Positions 1 through 7,503 are shown, counted from the first letter of the stretch. The stretch: 11,252 nt of DNA from CBFDBT01 sp965603115 (GCA_965603115.1 CBFDBT010000076.1:1-11252); one strand, 5' to 3'. Made by a program: numbers and translations. The notes: a model not told the origin generated them from the letters alone.

Positions 1-143
1 ACCGAACCACCGTCCGCAAATCTCTTCTTATAAATTACAATGTCAAAGATCAAAAATGGCCACTACTTTCTTAACAAATTGTTAAGGCCGCAGGGACCGT
101 ACCGCCGCAGCGCGCTTTTGTGGGCGCCGTGTCGGTGAAGCGG
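1..143 (-). promoter_or_regulatory. Putative rRNA operon leader with boxA antitermination site (leftward)
   Basis: Read on the minus strand, positions 52-41 spell TGATCTTTGACA, which matches the E. coli rrn boxA TGCTCTTTAACA at 10 of 12 bases. A perfect dyad lies 17 bases before it in the direction of transcription (70-86, CTTAACAA / TTGTTAAG around one central base) and could fold like the boxB hairpin that precedes boxA in rRNA leaders. After boxA the strand continues with purine-rich AAGAAGAGA followed by a GC-rich GGACGGTGG stretch, which resembles, from memory, alphaproteobacterial 16S leaders. In rRNA operons boxA recruits the Nus antitermination factors. I infer that a 16S rRNA gene starts a short distance left of position 1. 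No mature rRNA sequence lies inside the window, so this rests on the leader alone. Confidence 0.65.
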
Positions 144-200
144 GTTTTAGGGGGTGTTGACCAATAGCGCAAGCCTTTTTTTATTCTTTTTCGATTAGTT
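144..200 (-). promoter_or_regulatory. Putative rRNA operon promoter with A/T-rich upstream element
   Basis: On the minus strand there is a -35-like TTGCGC at 172-167, exactly 17 bases, then a -10-like TAAAAC at 149-144. Directly upstream, about 200-173, is an A-run-rich stretch of the kind that acts as an UP element in strong stable-RNA promoters. Just downstream the sequence becomes GC-rich. The start of transcription would be near 137, placing the boxA-like site about 90 bases into the transcript. The -35 and -10 matches are only moderate, so the call depends mainly on position relative to the leader. What is seen: spacing, A-tracts and base-composition shift. What is inferred: that it drives an rRNA operon. 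Confidence 0.5.
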
Positions 201-463
201 ATAAATACAGTGTTTTTTTGCATCTTAGGCACAATATATATCTTAAAATACGTAATCTTTGAAATTAAATTACGTGACCTATTTGTGCTTAAAAGCCAGA
301 ACGGTGAATCACTTTGCGGGACAAACCATTGAAAAAACAAAAAATACAATAAAATCAGATAGATAACAGAATATAGTGAATCGAATATTGCGATTCATCC
401 GATTCACACAAAAAATATCGCCTCAAAAGCCTGCATTTAAACTTGAAAAATCTATCCATAAAC
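201..463. other. AT-rich intergenic stretch, no gene seen
   Basis: This stretch lies between the putative rRNA promoter and the cysK terminator. It is rich in A and T and has frequent stops in most frames. The one longer minus-strand frame across it begins at a TTG with no ribosome-binding site and reads through the putative rRNA promoter and leader, so I do not accept it as a gene. I see no tRNA, no strong repeat and no further convincing hairpin. Confidence 0.6.
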
Positions 464-464
464 A

Positions 465-492
465 AAAGGCTCCGCACACATGCAGAGCCTTT
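465..492 (-). terminator. Intrinsic terminator of cysK
   Basis: An 11-bp stem pairs 465-475 with 482-492 with one imperfect pair, around a 6-base loop (ACACAT). On the minus strand the GC-rich core GGCTCTGC/GCGGAGCC is flanked by AAA and TTTT, and the hairpin lies 35 bases after the cysK stop codon. It is the expected end of the leftward cysK transcript. The flanks are A/T-rich on both sides, so it could also stop transcripts coming from the left. Confidence 0.8.
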
Positions 493-527
493 CAAATTTT
501 ATAAGGTCACTATACCAGCGGGGGATA

Positions 528-1448
528 TCAATCCTCTGTTGGCAAGAAGTCTGGCACTGACAAATAGCGCTCGCCCGTATCATAATTAAAGCCGATAATG
601 CGCGTACCCGCTTTAAGCTCTTTTACCTTGTTAGCAATAGCTGCCAATGTTGCACCCGACGATATACCTATCAGCATACCTTCTTCACGCGCAGCCTTAC
701 GCGCCCACTCTTTGGCATCTTCTGGCGTAACTTGTAAAACCTCATCAAAAGCAGTGCGATCAACAATCTCAGGGATGAAACCCGCCCCAATACCCTGAAT
801 GGGGTGCGGGCTAGGCTCGCCCCCCGACAGCACAGGAGACAAGGTTGGCTCTACCGCGCAGGCTTTAATGTTTGGCCAGACCTCTTTTAGCCCTTTGGCA
901 ACACCCATTAAGTGGCCACCAGAACCGACACCTGATATCAAATAATCAAACCCATCCGGGAAATCAGCGATTATTTCTTTTGCAGTCGTTCTGCGGTGCG
1001 TTTCAACATTTTCAGGATTGGTAAACTGGCTTGGTATCCAGCCATTCTCATTTTCACTGAGCAGTTCATCGGCCTTGGCCATAGCCCCCTTCATGCCAAG
1101 AGCTTTAGGCGTAAGGACAAATTCAGCACCGTAAGCTAACATAAGAAGCCTGCGTTCAACCGACATACTGTCAGGCATCACTAAAATAAGACGGTAGCCT
1201 TTTACAGCCGCCACCATAGCAAGGCCAATGCCGGTGTTTCCGCTTGTTGGCTCGATGATCACACCGCCAGGCTTTAAAGAACCATCTTTTTCTGCAAGTT
1301 CCACCATGCCCAAGGCGATACGGTCCTTAATCGAGCCACCGGGATTTTGACGCTCCTGCTTTACCCATACTTCATGGTCGGGAAACAGACGTGATAGGCG
1401 AATGTGGGGGGTATTGCCTATGGCACCTAATATACTATCAAATTTCAT
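528..1448 (-). CDS. cysK: Cysteine synthase (O-acetylserine sulfhydrylase), PLP-dependent
   Basis: The 306-residue protein is a fold-type II PLP enzyme that makes cysteine from O-acetylserine and sulfide in the cytoplasm. The PLP Schiff-base lysine is K41 in NPGGSIKDR. The substrate loop PTSGNTG is at 67-73, with N71 expected to contact the cofactor ring hydroxyl. The phosphate-binding glycine loop is GVGSGG at 173-178, QGIGAGFIP is at 218-226, and S264 in GISSGA is the expected partner of the PLP ring nitrogen. The length matches CysK, and no CBS-pair extension is present. The start is supported by an AGGAG site 7 bases upstream of the ATG. The gene lies 66 bp downstream of ligA and has its own terminator, so it may be read from an internal promoter or as the last gene of the bamD-recN-ligA run. 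The CysK versus CysM distinction is not certain from sequence alone, but the motifs fit CysK better. Confidence 0.93.
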   Translation of the reverse strand: MKFDSILGAIGNTPHIRLSRLFPDHEVWVKQERQNPGGSIKDRIALGMVELAEKDGSLKPGGVIIEPTSGNTGIGLAMVAAVKGYRLILVMPDSMSVERRLLMLAYGAEFVLTPKALGMKGAMAKADELLSENENGWIPSQFTNPENVETHRRTTAKEIIADFPDGFDYLISGVGSGGHLMGVAKGLKEVWPNIKACAVEPTLSPVLSGGEPSPHPIQGIGAGFIPEIVDRTAFDEVLQVTPEDAKEWARKAAREEGMLIGISSGATLAAIANKVKELKAGTRIIGFNYDTGERYLSVPDFLPTED

Positions 1449-1514
1449 GGGTTCGCTCCTTCATTATTTTGGAGCCACTCTACAAGAAAGCAGCATATAT
1501 ATAAAGGCATAAAA

Positions 1515-3608
1515 CTATTGGTCTTGGATCAATTCGAGCCATTCATCTTCACTGAGGATAGTCACACCAAACTCGGTAGCTTTTTTAAGCTTTGATCCTG
1601 CTTTCAGCCCTGCTACCAAATAATTGGTTTTTTTCGACACTGAGCCTGAGACTTTAGCACCAAGGCTTTCAGCCTTAGCCTTAGCCTCTGACCGCGTTAT
1701 CTTTTCCAGTGTACCTGTAAAGACCACCGTTTTACCAGCAACAGGGCTATCACTTGCCACCGCTTCAGCATCGTTAATGTTTAATTGAAAGACCAAATTA
1801 TAGAGCGCTTTTTGATTGTGTGGCTCACGGTAAAAATCAATGATTGTATCCGCCATCACTTCACCAATACCATCAATGCCCAGAAATTCAGTGCGAGCCT
1901 CTTCATCACCTGCAATGATTTTTTTCATCACATCAGCAAAGACACTATAGCTTATATAGGTGTGCGCAATAAGCTTGGCTGTCTGGGCCCCAAGATGCCG
2001 TATGCCAAGGGCAAAAAGGAAACGGTGAAAATCAATAGACCGTCTTTCTTCGATGGCTGCAAGTAAATTGGTAACAGAAAGGTCGCCAAAACCTTCCTTT
2101 TCACGCAGTTCAAGCTCATGGGCCCTTATCATGGTGAATATTTCAGACGGTTCCCTGACCCATCCCCATTCATAAAAAGTTTCGATTTGTTTTTTACCAA
2201 GCCCTTCAATATCAAAGGCTCCACGGCTGACAAAATGTTTTAGTCGCTCGACTTGCTGCGCCGGACACACAAGACCACCCGTGCAGCGCACTGCCACATC
2301 ATCGCCTTCCGCTACAGCTGACGAACCGCATTTAGGGCATGTATCAGGGAAAAGATACTCGCGGCTGTCCTTTGGTCGTTTATCCAAGACCACGCATACC
2401 ACTTGCGGGAACACATCACCCGCACGCTGAAAAGTTACTGTATCGCCAATGCGCACACCGAGGCGCTTGATTTCATCGCGGTTATGCAGTGTGGCGTTCG
2501 AAACCACGACCCCGCCCACAGTTACAGGCGATAGTCTGGCAACTGGGGTGAGAGCACCTGTGCGCCCAACCTGAATTTCAATATCTTCAACGGTTGTTGT
2601 GGCTTTCTCGGCTGGAAATTTATGGGCTATTGCCCAACGCGGTGCGCGCGCGATAAAACCAAGACGCTGCTGCCAGTCAAGGCGGTCTACTTTATAGACA
2701 ACACCGTCGATGTCATAATCGAGCGAGGCGCGCTGCTCTTCTATGGCATGGTAATGGGCAACGACATCTATGACGCTGTTAAGGCGCTTGAAAAGTGGGT
2801 TGATACTAAAGCCCCACTCCCTGAGCTTTGAAATGACATCCCACTGACTATCAGCTGGCAGATCCGTGACCTCTCCCCATGCATAGGCAAAAAACTTGAG
2901 CGGTCTTGCAGCGGTGATAGATACATCAAGCTGGCGAAGCGACCCTGCCGCTGCATTGCGGGGATTGGCAAAGAGTTTCTTCTCGGCGTCTTCGCGAGCG
3001 GCATTAAGCTTGGCAAAATCACTTTTAGCCATATAAACTTCACCGCGCACTTCAAAAACATCAGGCCAACCTTCGCCTTCCAGTTTTTCAGGCACATCAC
3101 ATATGGTGCGCGCATTGGGCGTCACATTCTCACCCGTAGTGCCGTCACCCCGTGTCGCCGCGGAAACAAGGAGGCCTTTTTCGTAGCGCAGACACAGCGA
3201 CAGACCGTCAATTTTAGGCTCAGCTGTTAGGGCAACCGTCTCCCCTTCGTCTAAACCAAGAAACCGTTGAATACGTTTTACAAATTCAACCACATCATCA
3301 TCATTGAAGGCATTATCTAAACTTAACATGGCTACAGGGTGTTTTATTTTGCCAAATTTCTCAGAAGGCTTGGCCCCCACTCTTTTGGATGGGCTATCCG
3401 CGCGAACCAAATGTGGGAAACGTTCTTCGATCTCAGTATTGCGCTGTCGCATAGCATCATAGTCAGCGTCCGAAATACTGGGAGAATCTTTTTCGTGGTA
3501 ACTCACGTCATGCAATTTAATCACCATAGCAAGAGATGCTAGCTCACGCACAGCTTCTTTTTCTGTCAGTTTTGCAACATCGATTGGGGCATCAAAAAGA
3601 TCAGCCAT
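1515..3608 (-). CDS. ligA: NAD+-dependent DNA ligase LigA
   Basis: LigA seals nicks during replication and repair, using NAD+ as the adenylate donor. The 697 residues show the full architecture. An N-terminal Ia region (about 1-75) is followed by the nucleotidyltransferase domain with catalytic lysine K132 in KIDG (132-135) and RGDG at 153-156. Next come an OB fold, a four-cysteine zinc finger (C424, C427, C442, C448), a helix-hairpin-helix region with GIDGIGEVMADTI, and a C-terminal BRCT domain (about 623-697) beginning VAGKTVVFTGTL. All key residues are present and the length is usual for the alphaproteobacterial enzyme. The ATG starts one base after the recN TAA stop, so translation is probably coupled, and a purine-rich AAGAGA in the end of recN can act as the ribosome-binding site. 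Nothing is truncated or unusual. Confidence 0.97.
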   Translation of the reverse strand: MADLFDAPIDVAKLTEKEAVRELASLAMVIKLHDVSYHEKDSPSISDADYDAMRQRNTEIEERFPHLVRADSPSKRVGAKPSEKFGKIKHPVAMLSLDNAFNDDDVVEFVKRIQRFLGLDEGETVALTAEPKIDGLSLCLRYEKGLLVSAATRGDGTTGENVTPNARTICDVPEKLEGEGWPDVFEVRGEVYMAKSDFAKLNAAREDAEKKLFANPRNAAAGSLRQLDVSITAARPLKFFAYAWGEVTDLPADSQWDVISKLREWGFSINPLFKRLNSVIDVVAHYHAIEEQRASLDYDIDGVVYKVDRLDWQQRLGFIARAPRWAIAHKFPAEKATTTVEDIEIQVGRTGALTPVARLSPVTVGGVVVSNATLHNRDEIKRLGVRIGDTVTFQRAGDVFPQVVCVVLDKRPKDSREYLFPDTCPKCGSSAVAEGDDVAVRCTGGLVCPAQQVERLKHFVSRGAFDIEGLGKKQIETFYEWGWVREPSEIFTMIRAHELELREKEGFGDLSVTNLLAAIEERRSIDFHRFLFALGIRHLGAQTAKLIAHTYISYSVFADVMKKIIAGDEEARTEFLGIDGIGEVMADTIIDFYREPHNQKALYNLVFQLNINDAEAVASDSPVAGKTVVFTGTLEKITRSEAKAKAESLGAKVSGSVSKKTNYLVAGLKAGSKLKKATEFGVTILSEDEWLELIQDQ

Positions 3609-3609
3609 G

Positions 3610-5289
3610 TTATTCTCTTGCCAGTAGTTGATCAGCGGCAGCCCGCGCTGCGTCAGTTACTTCAGCGCCTGCTAGCATGCGCGCTAACTCTTCGCGGCGC
3701 TCATCACTCGAGAGCTGTTCTACAGCCGATATTGTAACATCTGAGCCATTCATTGTCTCGCTAGACTTGGTAATTCTGAAATGATGGTCACCAACCGCAG
3801 CCACTTGCGGACTGTGGGTTACCACCAACACTTGGGCGCCTGAAGCCAGCCTCGACAGGCGCTCTCCCACGGCGTCAGCCGTTGCTCCGCCAATACCGCG
3901 GTCAACTTCGTCAAAAACCATGACCGGAACACCGCCCGATGTTGCCAGCACGACTTTAAGCGCCAAGATAAATCGTGCAAGCTCGCCGCCGGACGCTACC
4001 TTGATCATCGGCGCGAAGGGGGCTCCCGGATTAGTAGAAACTTCAAAAACAACTCTATCACCGCCTTCAACTGTCCAATGCTCTGGGCTGAGTTTTTCAA
4101 TTGCTGTTTGAAAAGAGGCTTTTTCAAGCTTGAGCGGCGCTAGCTCAATATTAACACCCTTATCTAAATCGGCTGCGGCTTTAGTGCGACATAGGTGTAA
4201 AGCCTCAACACAGTGGGCCATTTTCTTTTCAGCGTCTTTAAGGGCTGCCTTTAAAGCCGCGACATGCTCCTCACCCGCATCAAGGGCTTTTAGGTTAGCC
4301 GCTAACTCATCCCGCTTTTCTGCAAGGTCGTCTACCTGACAACTGTATTTTCGAGCGACACCTCTCAGCTCAAACAATCTTTCTTCAGTACTATCGAGCA
4401 GCGCCTCGTCAAACTCGATGTCATGACTTATGCGCTCAAGCGCAGCGATGGCTTCATTAAGCTCAACGGCTGCCCGATCAAGTGGCTCGAAAGCCGGATC
4501 TAGAAGCTTGCGTGCTTCTGCGTCCATGCGACCCATTGTGCGCAGAACCGACCTAACCGTTGCATCAACACCGCTGCGGTTGGTTAAGTCTTTCATCATT
4601 TTAGAAAGGTCTTCACCAAGCTTTTCGCCCTGCATCATAAGTCTGCGCTTATCGTCGAGCGTTTGTTCTTCACCTGCAATAGGGTTTAAGTCCGTGAGTT
4701 CACTGACAGCATGGCGCAACCACTCTTCATCACTTCTGGCCTTTATCACTTGGGCTTCAGCTTGTTTTAACTCTTCTTGGGCTTTACTGAGATTACCATA
4801 GGCTTTAGCTGTCGCATCCCGTTCTTTTTTATAACTGCCAAAGCTATCCAGCAGAGCTCTGTGGGCCGCGATGTCAAGCAGCCCTCTATCGTCATGCTGA
4901 CCATGCACTTCAACAGCCAAGTCCCCGACCTGTCGCATCAACCCTATTGATACGGGCTGATCATTGATAAAAGCGCGGCTGCGACCATCTGCAGTAATTA
5001 TGCGCTTGAGCAACAACTGGCCTTCTTGGCAGTCAATCATTTGATCTGAAAGTATTTTGAAAATTTTGTGGTCCAGCGGCAAATCAATATCTGCGATCAC
5101 TTGTCCTTGCTGTGTGCCGTGGCGAATAAGCTTACTGTCTGCCCTTGCGCCCGTTGCCAAGCCAAGACTATCTAAAAGTATAGATTTACCCGCGCCAGTT
5201 TCCCCAGTTAAAACAGAAAGGCCTGCAGAAAAATCCAACTGCAAGCTTTCTATGAGGACAATGTCTCGGATGGCAAGACTTCTAAGCAC
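3610..5289 (-). CDS. recN: DNA repair protein RecN (SMC-like ATPase)
   Basis: RecN is a cytoplasmic SMC-family ATPase that acts on double-strand breaks with RecA. The 559 residues are close to the family norm (about 550). The Walker A motif GETGAGKS is at 29-36, within the RecN-typical N-terminus (AIRDIVLIESLQLDF). A long charged, Ala/Leu/Glu-rich central part (about 155-390) is the short coiled coil. The ABC signature SGGE is at 433-436, Walker B ends in DEVD at 460-463 (VMVFDEVDRGIGG), and the switch histidine is in VVTHSPQVAA. The start is GTG. It has AGGGG 8 bases upstream and a second purine-rich run next to the codon, and an in-frame TGA a few codons further upstream leaves no other start. 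The gene follows bamD by 51 bp and precedes ligA by 1 bp, an order common in alphaproteobacteria. I see no LexA box in the short bamD-recN gap. Confidence 0.96.
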   Translation of the reverse strand: MLRSLAIRDIVLIESLQLDFSAGLSVLTGETGAGKSILLDSLGLATGARADSKLIRHGTQQGQVIADIDLPLDHKIFKILSDQMIDCQEGQLLLKRIITADGRSRAFINDQPVSIGLMRQVGDLAVEVHGQHDDRGLLDIAAHRALLDSFGSYKKERDATAKAYGNLSKAQEELKQAEAQVIKARSDEEWLRHAVSELTDLNPIAGEEQTLDDKRRLMMQGEKLGEDLSKMMKDLTNRSGVDATVRSVLRTMGRMDAEARKLLDPAFEPLDRAAVELNEAIAALERISHDIEFDEALLDSTEERLFELRGVARKYSCQVDDLAEKRDELAANLKALDAGEEHVAALKAALKDAEKKMAHCVEALHLCRTKAAADLDKGVNIELAPLKLEKASFQTAIEKLSPEHWTVEGGDRVVFEVSTNPGAPFAPMIKVASGGELARFILALKVVLATSGGVPVMVFDEVDRGIGGATADAVGERLSRLASGAQVLVVTHSPQVAAVGDHHFRITKSSETMNGSDVTISAVEQLSSDERREELARMLAGAEVTDAARAAADQLLARE

Positions 5290-5340
5290 TCCCCCTGCCC
5301 CTTTATTTGCATTTCATTTGAAATACACAGCAATCAGTCA

Positions 5341-6105
5341 TTAGCGGTCCTGACGGTTTTCCGTCAATAATTTATAGCTACGCTCATACCATTTGCTGCC
5401 CGGATAATTTGCTCCAAGAACAGAAGCATTTCTTTCTGCATCAGCGACCAAACCCAGTGCAAGCTCTACTTCAACCAAGCGGTGAAGGGCTTCAGGAACA
5501 TGGCTTGATGTTTCGTATTTACTTGTAACAAGCTGGAAACGACCAAGGGCGGCTAAATATTCCTCACGATGCAAATAATAACGCCCAACATCCATTTCTT
5601 TACCGGCCAGATGATCGTTAGTAAGGTCTAGCTTGAGACGGGCATCCTGTGAATAGGTAGATTCAGGGTAGCGGCGGATAAGCTCAACCAAAGCATCTCT
5701 AGCTTTAAATGTCAGGTCTTGATCCCGACCAACCCCAACAATTTGGTTATAAAAAGAGACAGCTTTAAGATAATAGGCATAAGGAGCAGACCTGTTACCA
5801 GGGTGTAACTGCAAAAAGCGGTCAACAGCAAGAATTGCATCGTCGTATCTACGAGACATATAATGTGAATAAGCAGACATTAACTGAGCACGACGAGCCC
5901 AAACGGAATAAGGATGCTGTCTTTCAACTTCGTCAAAAGCAATCGCCGCAATTCTCCAACGCTTCTTATCTGCAAAGTCTTGCGCCACGTTATAAAGTTG
6001 CTCAACTTCTAGCGCGACATATTTCTCTTCTTTATCTTTACTACAAGCTGCTACAGCCAAAACTGTCAGCCCTAAAATAAATCCTCGAAAATACTTAACT
6101 ATCAT
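5341..6105 (-). CDS. bamD: Outer membrane protein assembly factor BamD (ComL), lipoprotein
   Basis: BamD is the essential lipoprotein partner of BamA in inserting beta-barrel proteins into the outer membrane. From the ATG at 6105 the protein has 254 residues. It starts with a type II signal peptide: K4 and R7, a hydrophobic core, and lipobox VAAC with lipidated C21. Serine at +2 fits outer-membrane sorting. The rest is helical TPR-type repeat with BamD hallmarks such as the early AFDEVERQHPYS segment, the Y-rich AYYLKAVSFYNQI helix and RRYPESTYSQDA. The frame also opens at a TTG at 6120, which would add five residues. I prefer the ATG because it gives a compact lipoprotein signal and has a weak GGA 10 bases upstream; neither start has a strong ribosome-binding site. 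recN and ligA follow closely. In many alphaproteobacteria lpxC lies upstream, but here it is absent. Confidence 0.94.
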   Translation of the reverse strand: MIVKYFRGFILGLTVLAVAACSKDKEEKYVALEVEQLYNVAQDFADKKRWRIAAIAFDEVERQHPYSVWARRAQLMSAYSHYMSRRYDDAILAVDRFLQLHPGNRSAPYAYYLKAVSFYNQIVGVGRDQDLTFKARDALVELIRRYPESTYSQDARLKLDLTNDHLAGKEMDVGRYYLHREEYLAALGRFQLVTSKYETSSHVPEALHRLVEVELALGLVADAERNASVLGANYPGSKWYERSYKLLTENRQDR

Positions 6106-6221
6106 AATTTTAAAGTCCAAAATTCTTACTAAGTTGAAAATGCTTTATCGCACTAACCTCTTAGTTGTTATATTGTTATAGCCTACACCTTACATGATGA
6201 AGCCATAAGGGCAAATCAATA

Positions 6222-6303
6222 TGCCAATAATATGGCAAGACTAAATATAGTCTTCCTCTAGCACAGCATGTCTCAGTCTGCCAGACTCATTGCCGTTTTT
6301 TTT
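6222..6303 (+). other. Cluster of inverted repeats followed by a T-run (possible structured RNA)
   Basis: Several dyads occur within 82 bases. TGCCA/TGGCA spans 6222-6226 and 6233-6237. A perfect 7-bp stem AAGACTA/TAGTCTT around AATA spans 6237-6254. A stem AGTCT/AGACT around GCC spans 6275-6287. In addition GGCAA at 6234-6238 can pair with TTGCC at 6290-6294, closing a branched fold immediately before TTTTTTTT at 6296-6303. A hairpin set followed by a T-run on the plus strand resembles the end of a small RNA or a terminator, but no plus-strand gene precedes it. Alternatively the dyads are operator sites upstream of bamD. The function is unknown. Confidence 0.3.
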
Positions 6304-6314
6304 AAACATCTACA

Positions 6315-6440
6315 ATGAACAAGGATATATCAGCTCTGCTGACTAGCGCAAAAGGCCAAATCCTGCTTAACTTGACTGATTTTGATCTGGTAGTCGAAAA
6401 ACACATTGATAATAATCTCAAAAACGCAGAATTGAACTAG
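6315..6440 (+). CDS. Possible 41-residue small ORF, function unknown
   Basis: This ATG-to-TAG frame encodes 41 residues beginning MNKDISALL and ending NNLKNAELN. The composition is protein-like, with regularly spaced leucine, isoleucine and valine that would make an amphipathic helix. It lies directly after the T-run of the inverted-repeat cluster. There is no Shine-Dalgarno sequence, and an in-frame TAA lies just upstream at 6303. I recognise no family. A frame of this size can arise by chance in AT-rich DNA, so this is reported only as a candidate. Confidence 0.15.
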   Translation: MNKDISALLTSAKGQILLNLTDFDLVVEKHIDNNLKNAELN

Positions 6441-6559
6441 GGCAATCACAATTATCTCTTATGAAAAGAATCGATATTCCGCGAAAATATCACGAGAGTA
6501 CGAATCAGGCAGAGGTAAAATCAGGGCAAGCCAGCAGCATCTATTCACGAGTTGTACGT

Positions 6560-7447
6560 TTACTCAGGAAGATCTTGTCCTCGCACTAGAGCATCATAGT
6601 CGTGCATAAGTTTTTGCGTAATATCCCCAACTTCAAAACTATAAGGTCCAATTTCAGACAGGGGCGTAACCTCAGCAGCCGTACCCGTCAAGAAAGCTTG
6701 TTCGAACCCTTCCATATCCTCTGGCATGATAGAGCGTTCAATGATTTCATAACCACGGTCTTTAGCCAAGTCGATCACCGTACGGCGCGTTATTCCATCC
6801 AGAAAACAGTCTGGCGTTGGCGTATGGATTTTACCATCTTGAACAAAAAAGATATTGGCGCCTGTGGCTTCAGCTACCTGACCGCGCCAATCGTACATCA
6901 AAGCATCATCGTATCCTTTAGATTCAGCTTTATGTTTTGAAAGAGTGCAAATCATATAAAGCCCAGCTGCCTTTGCTTTGGTTGGTGCTGTGCGCGGGTC
7001 TGGACGCATCCAGTCAGAAATATCCAAGCGCAGCCCCTTCAACCTTGCCTCAGGTGTAAAATAGCTGGGCCATTCCCACATGGCGATAGCAACATGGATA
7101 GTATTATTTTGTGCAGAAACACCCATCATCTCACTTCCGCGCCAAGCTATAGGGCGGCAGTAAGCATCAACAAACCCATTTACCTTCATCACCTCATTAC
7201 AAGCGTCATTAATTTCAGCTTCAGTGAAAGGAATTTTCATGCCAAGCAACTCGGCAGAATTAAACAAACGGGCAGTATGTTCCTTGAGTTTAAATATTTT
7301 ACCATTATAGGCACGCTGTCCTTCAAAGACCGAGCTGCCATAATGCATAGCATGGGTTAGCACATGAACCTGACACTCTTTCCACGGCTTAAGTTCGCCG
7401 TCCATCCAAATCATGCCTGAGCGATCTGCAAAACTATTATGTGCCAT
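6560..7447 (-). CDS. ilvE: Branched-chain amino acid aminotransferase
   Basis: This cytoplasmic fold-type IV PLP aminotransferase carries out the last step of leucine, isoleucine and valine synthesis and the first step of their breakdown, using 2-oxoglutarate/glutamate. The protein has 295 residues, near the usual length. The PLP lysine is K159 in PTKAKAAGLY, aligning with PTAAKVGGNY of E. coli IlvE. E193 in VAEATGANIFF is the conserved acid near the PLP ring nitrogen. HYGSSVFEG at 35-43 and FLTGTAAEVTP near the C-terminus are class IV hallmarks. The ATG has TGGAG 8 bases upstream. The gene is divergent from the marR gene across 92 bp, with possible overlapping promoters. D-amino-acid aminotransferase and aminodeoxychorismate lyase share the fold, but the motifs and length favour IlvE. 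Confidence 0.94.
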   Translation of the reverse strand: MAHNSFADRSGMIWMDGELKPWKECQVHVLTHAMHYGSSVFEGQRAYNGKIFKLKEHTARLFNSAELLGMKIPFTEAEINDACNEVMKVNGFVDAYCRPIAWRGSEMMGVSAQNNTIHVAIAMWEWPSYFTPEARLKGLRLDISDWMRPDPRTAPTKAKAAGLYMICTLSKHKAESKGYDDALMYDWRGQVAEATGANIFFVQDGKIHTPTPDCFLDGITRRTVIDLAKDRGYEIIERSIMPEDMEGFEQAFLTGTAAEVTPLSEIGPYSFEVGDITQKLMHDYDALVRGQDLPE

Positions 7448-7503
7448 TATTGTAACTCCAAAAGTCTTTATGAGAGACAGTCCAATGGGGCTTCTCTATT
7501 TTC

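Larger units (their letters stand above)
6106..6559. other. Intergenic stretch between ilvE and bamD, no convincing gene
   Basis: This 454-bp stretch must hold the bamD promoter and the end of the ilvE transcript, but I find no clear -35/-10 pair for bamD and no strong ilvE terminator. It contains a cluster of inverted repeats (6222-6287) ending in eight T residues (6296-6303), and two ATG-initiated plus-strand frames of about 40 codons (6315-6440 and 6461-6589) without ribosome-binding sites. In related genomes lpxC usually sits just upstream of bamD; nothing here resembles lpxC or a remnant of it. Confidence 0.6.

Noticed and set aside
71..349. Minus-strand open frame of 92 codons
   Set aside because: It starts at TTG without a ribosome-binding site, runs through the putative rRNA promoter and leader, and has no recognisable motif.
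5311..5324. Palindrome ATTTCATTTGAAAT between bamD and recN, considered as a LexA/SOS box or terminator
   Set aside because: It does not match the alphaproteobacterial SOS box GTTC-N7-GTTC, is A/T-rich with a 2-base centre, and no T-run follows.
1785..5344. Several open frames of 60-125 codons on the plus strand opposite ligA and recN, and one on the minus strand within ligA (2768-3115)
   Set aside because: They are shadows of two well-supported conserved genes; their compositions (Ser/Ala-rich or mixed) reflect the codons of the opposite strand.
6271..6303. AGTCT/AGACT hairpin plus T-run considered as a simple intrinsic terminator
   Set aside because: The stem is only 5 bp and ends 8 bases before the T-run, and no plus-strand gene precedes it. 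It is reported instead as part of a possible branched structure.
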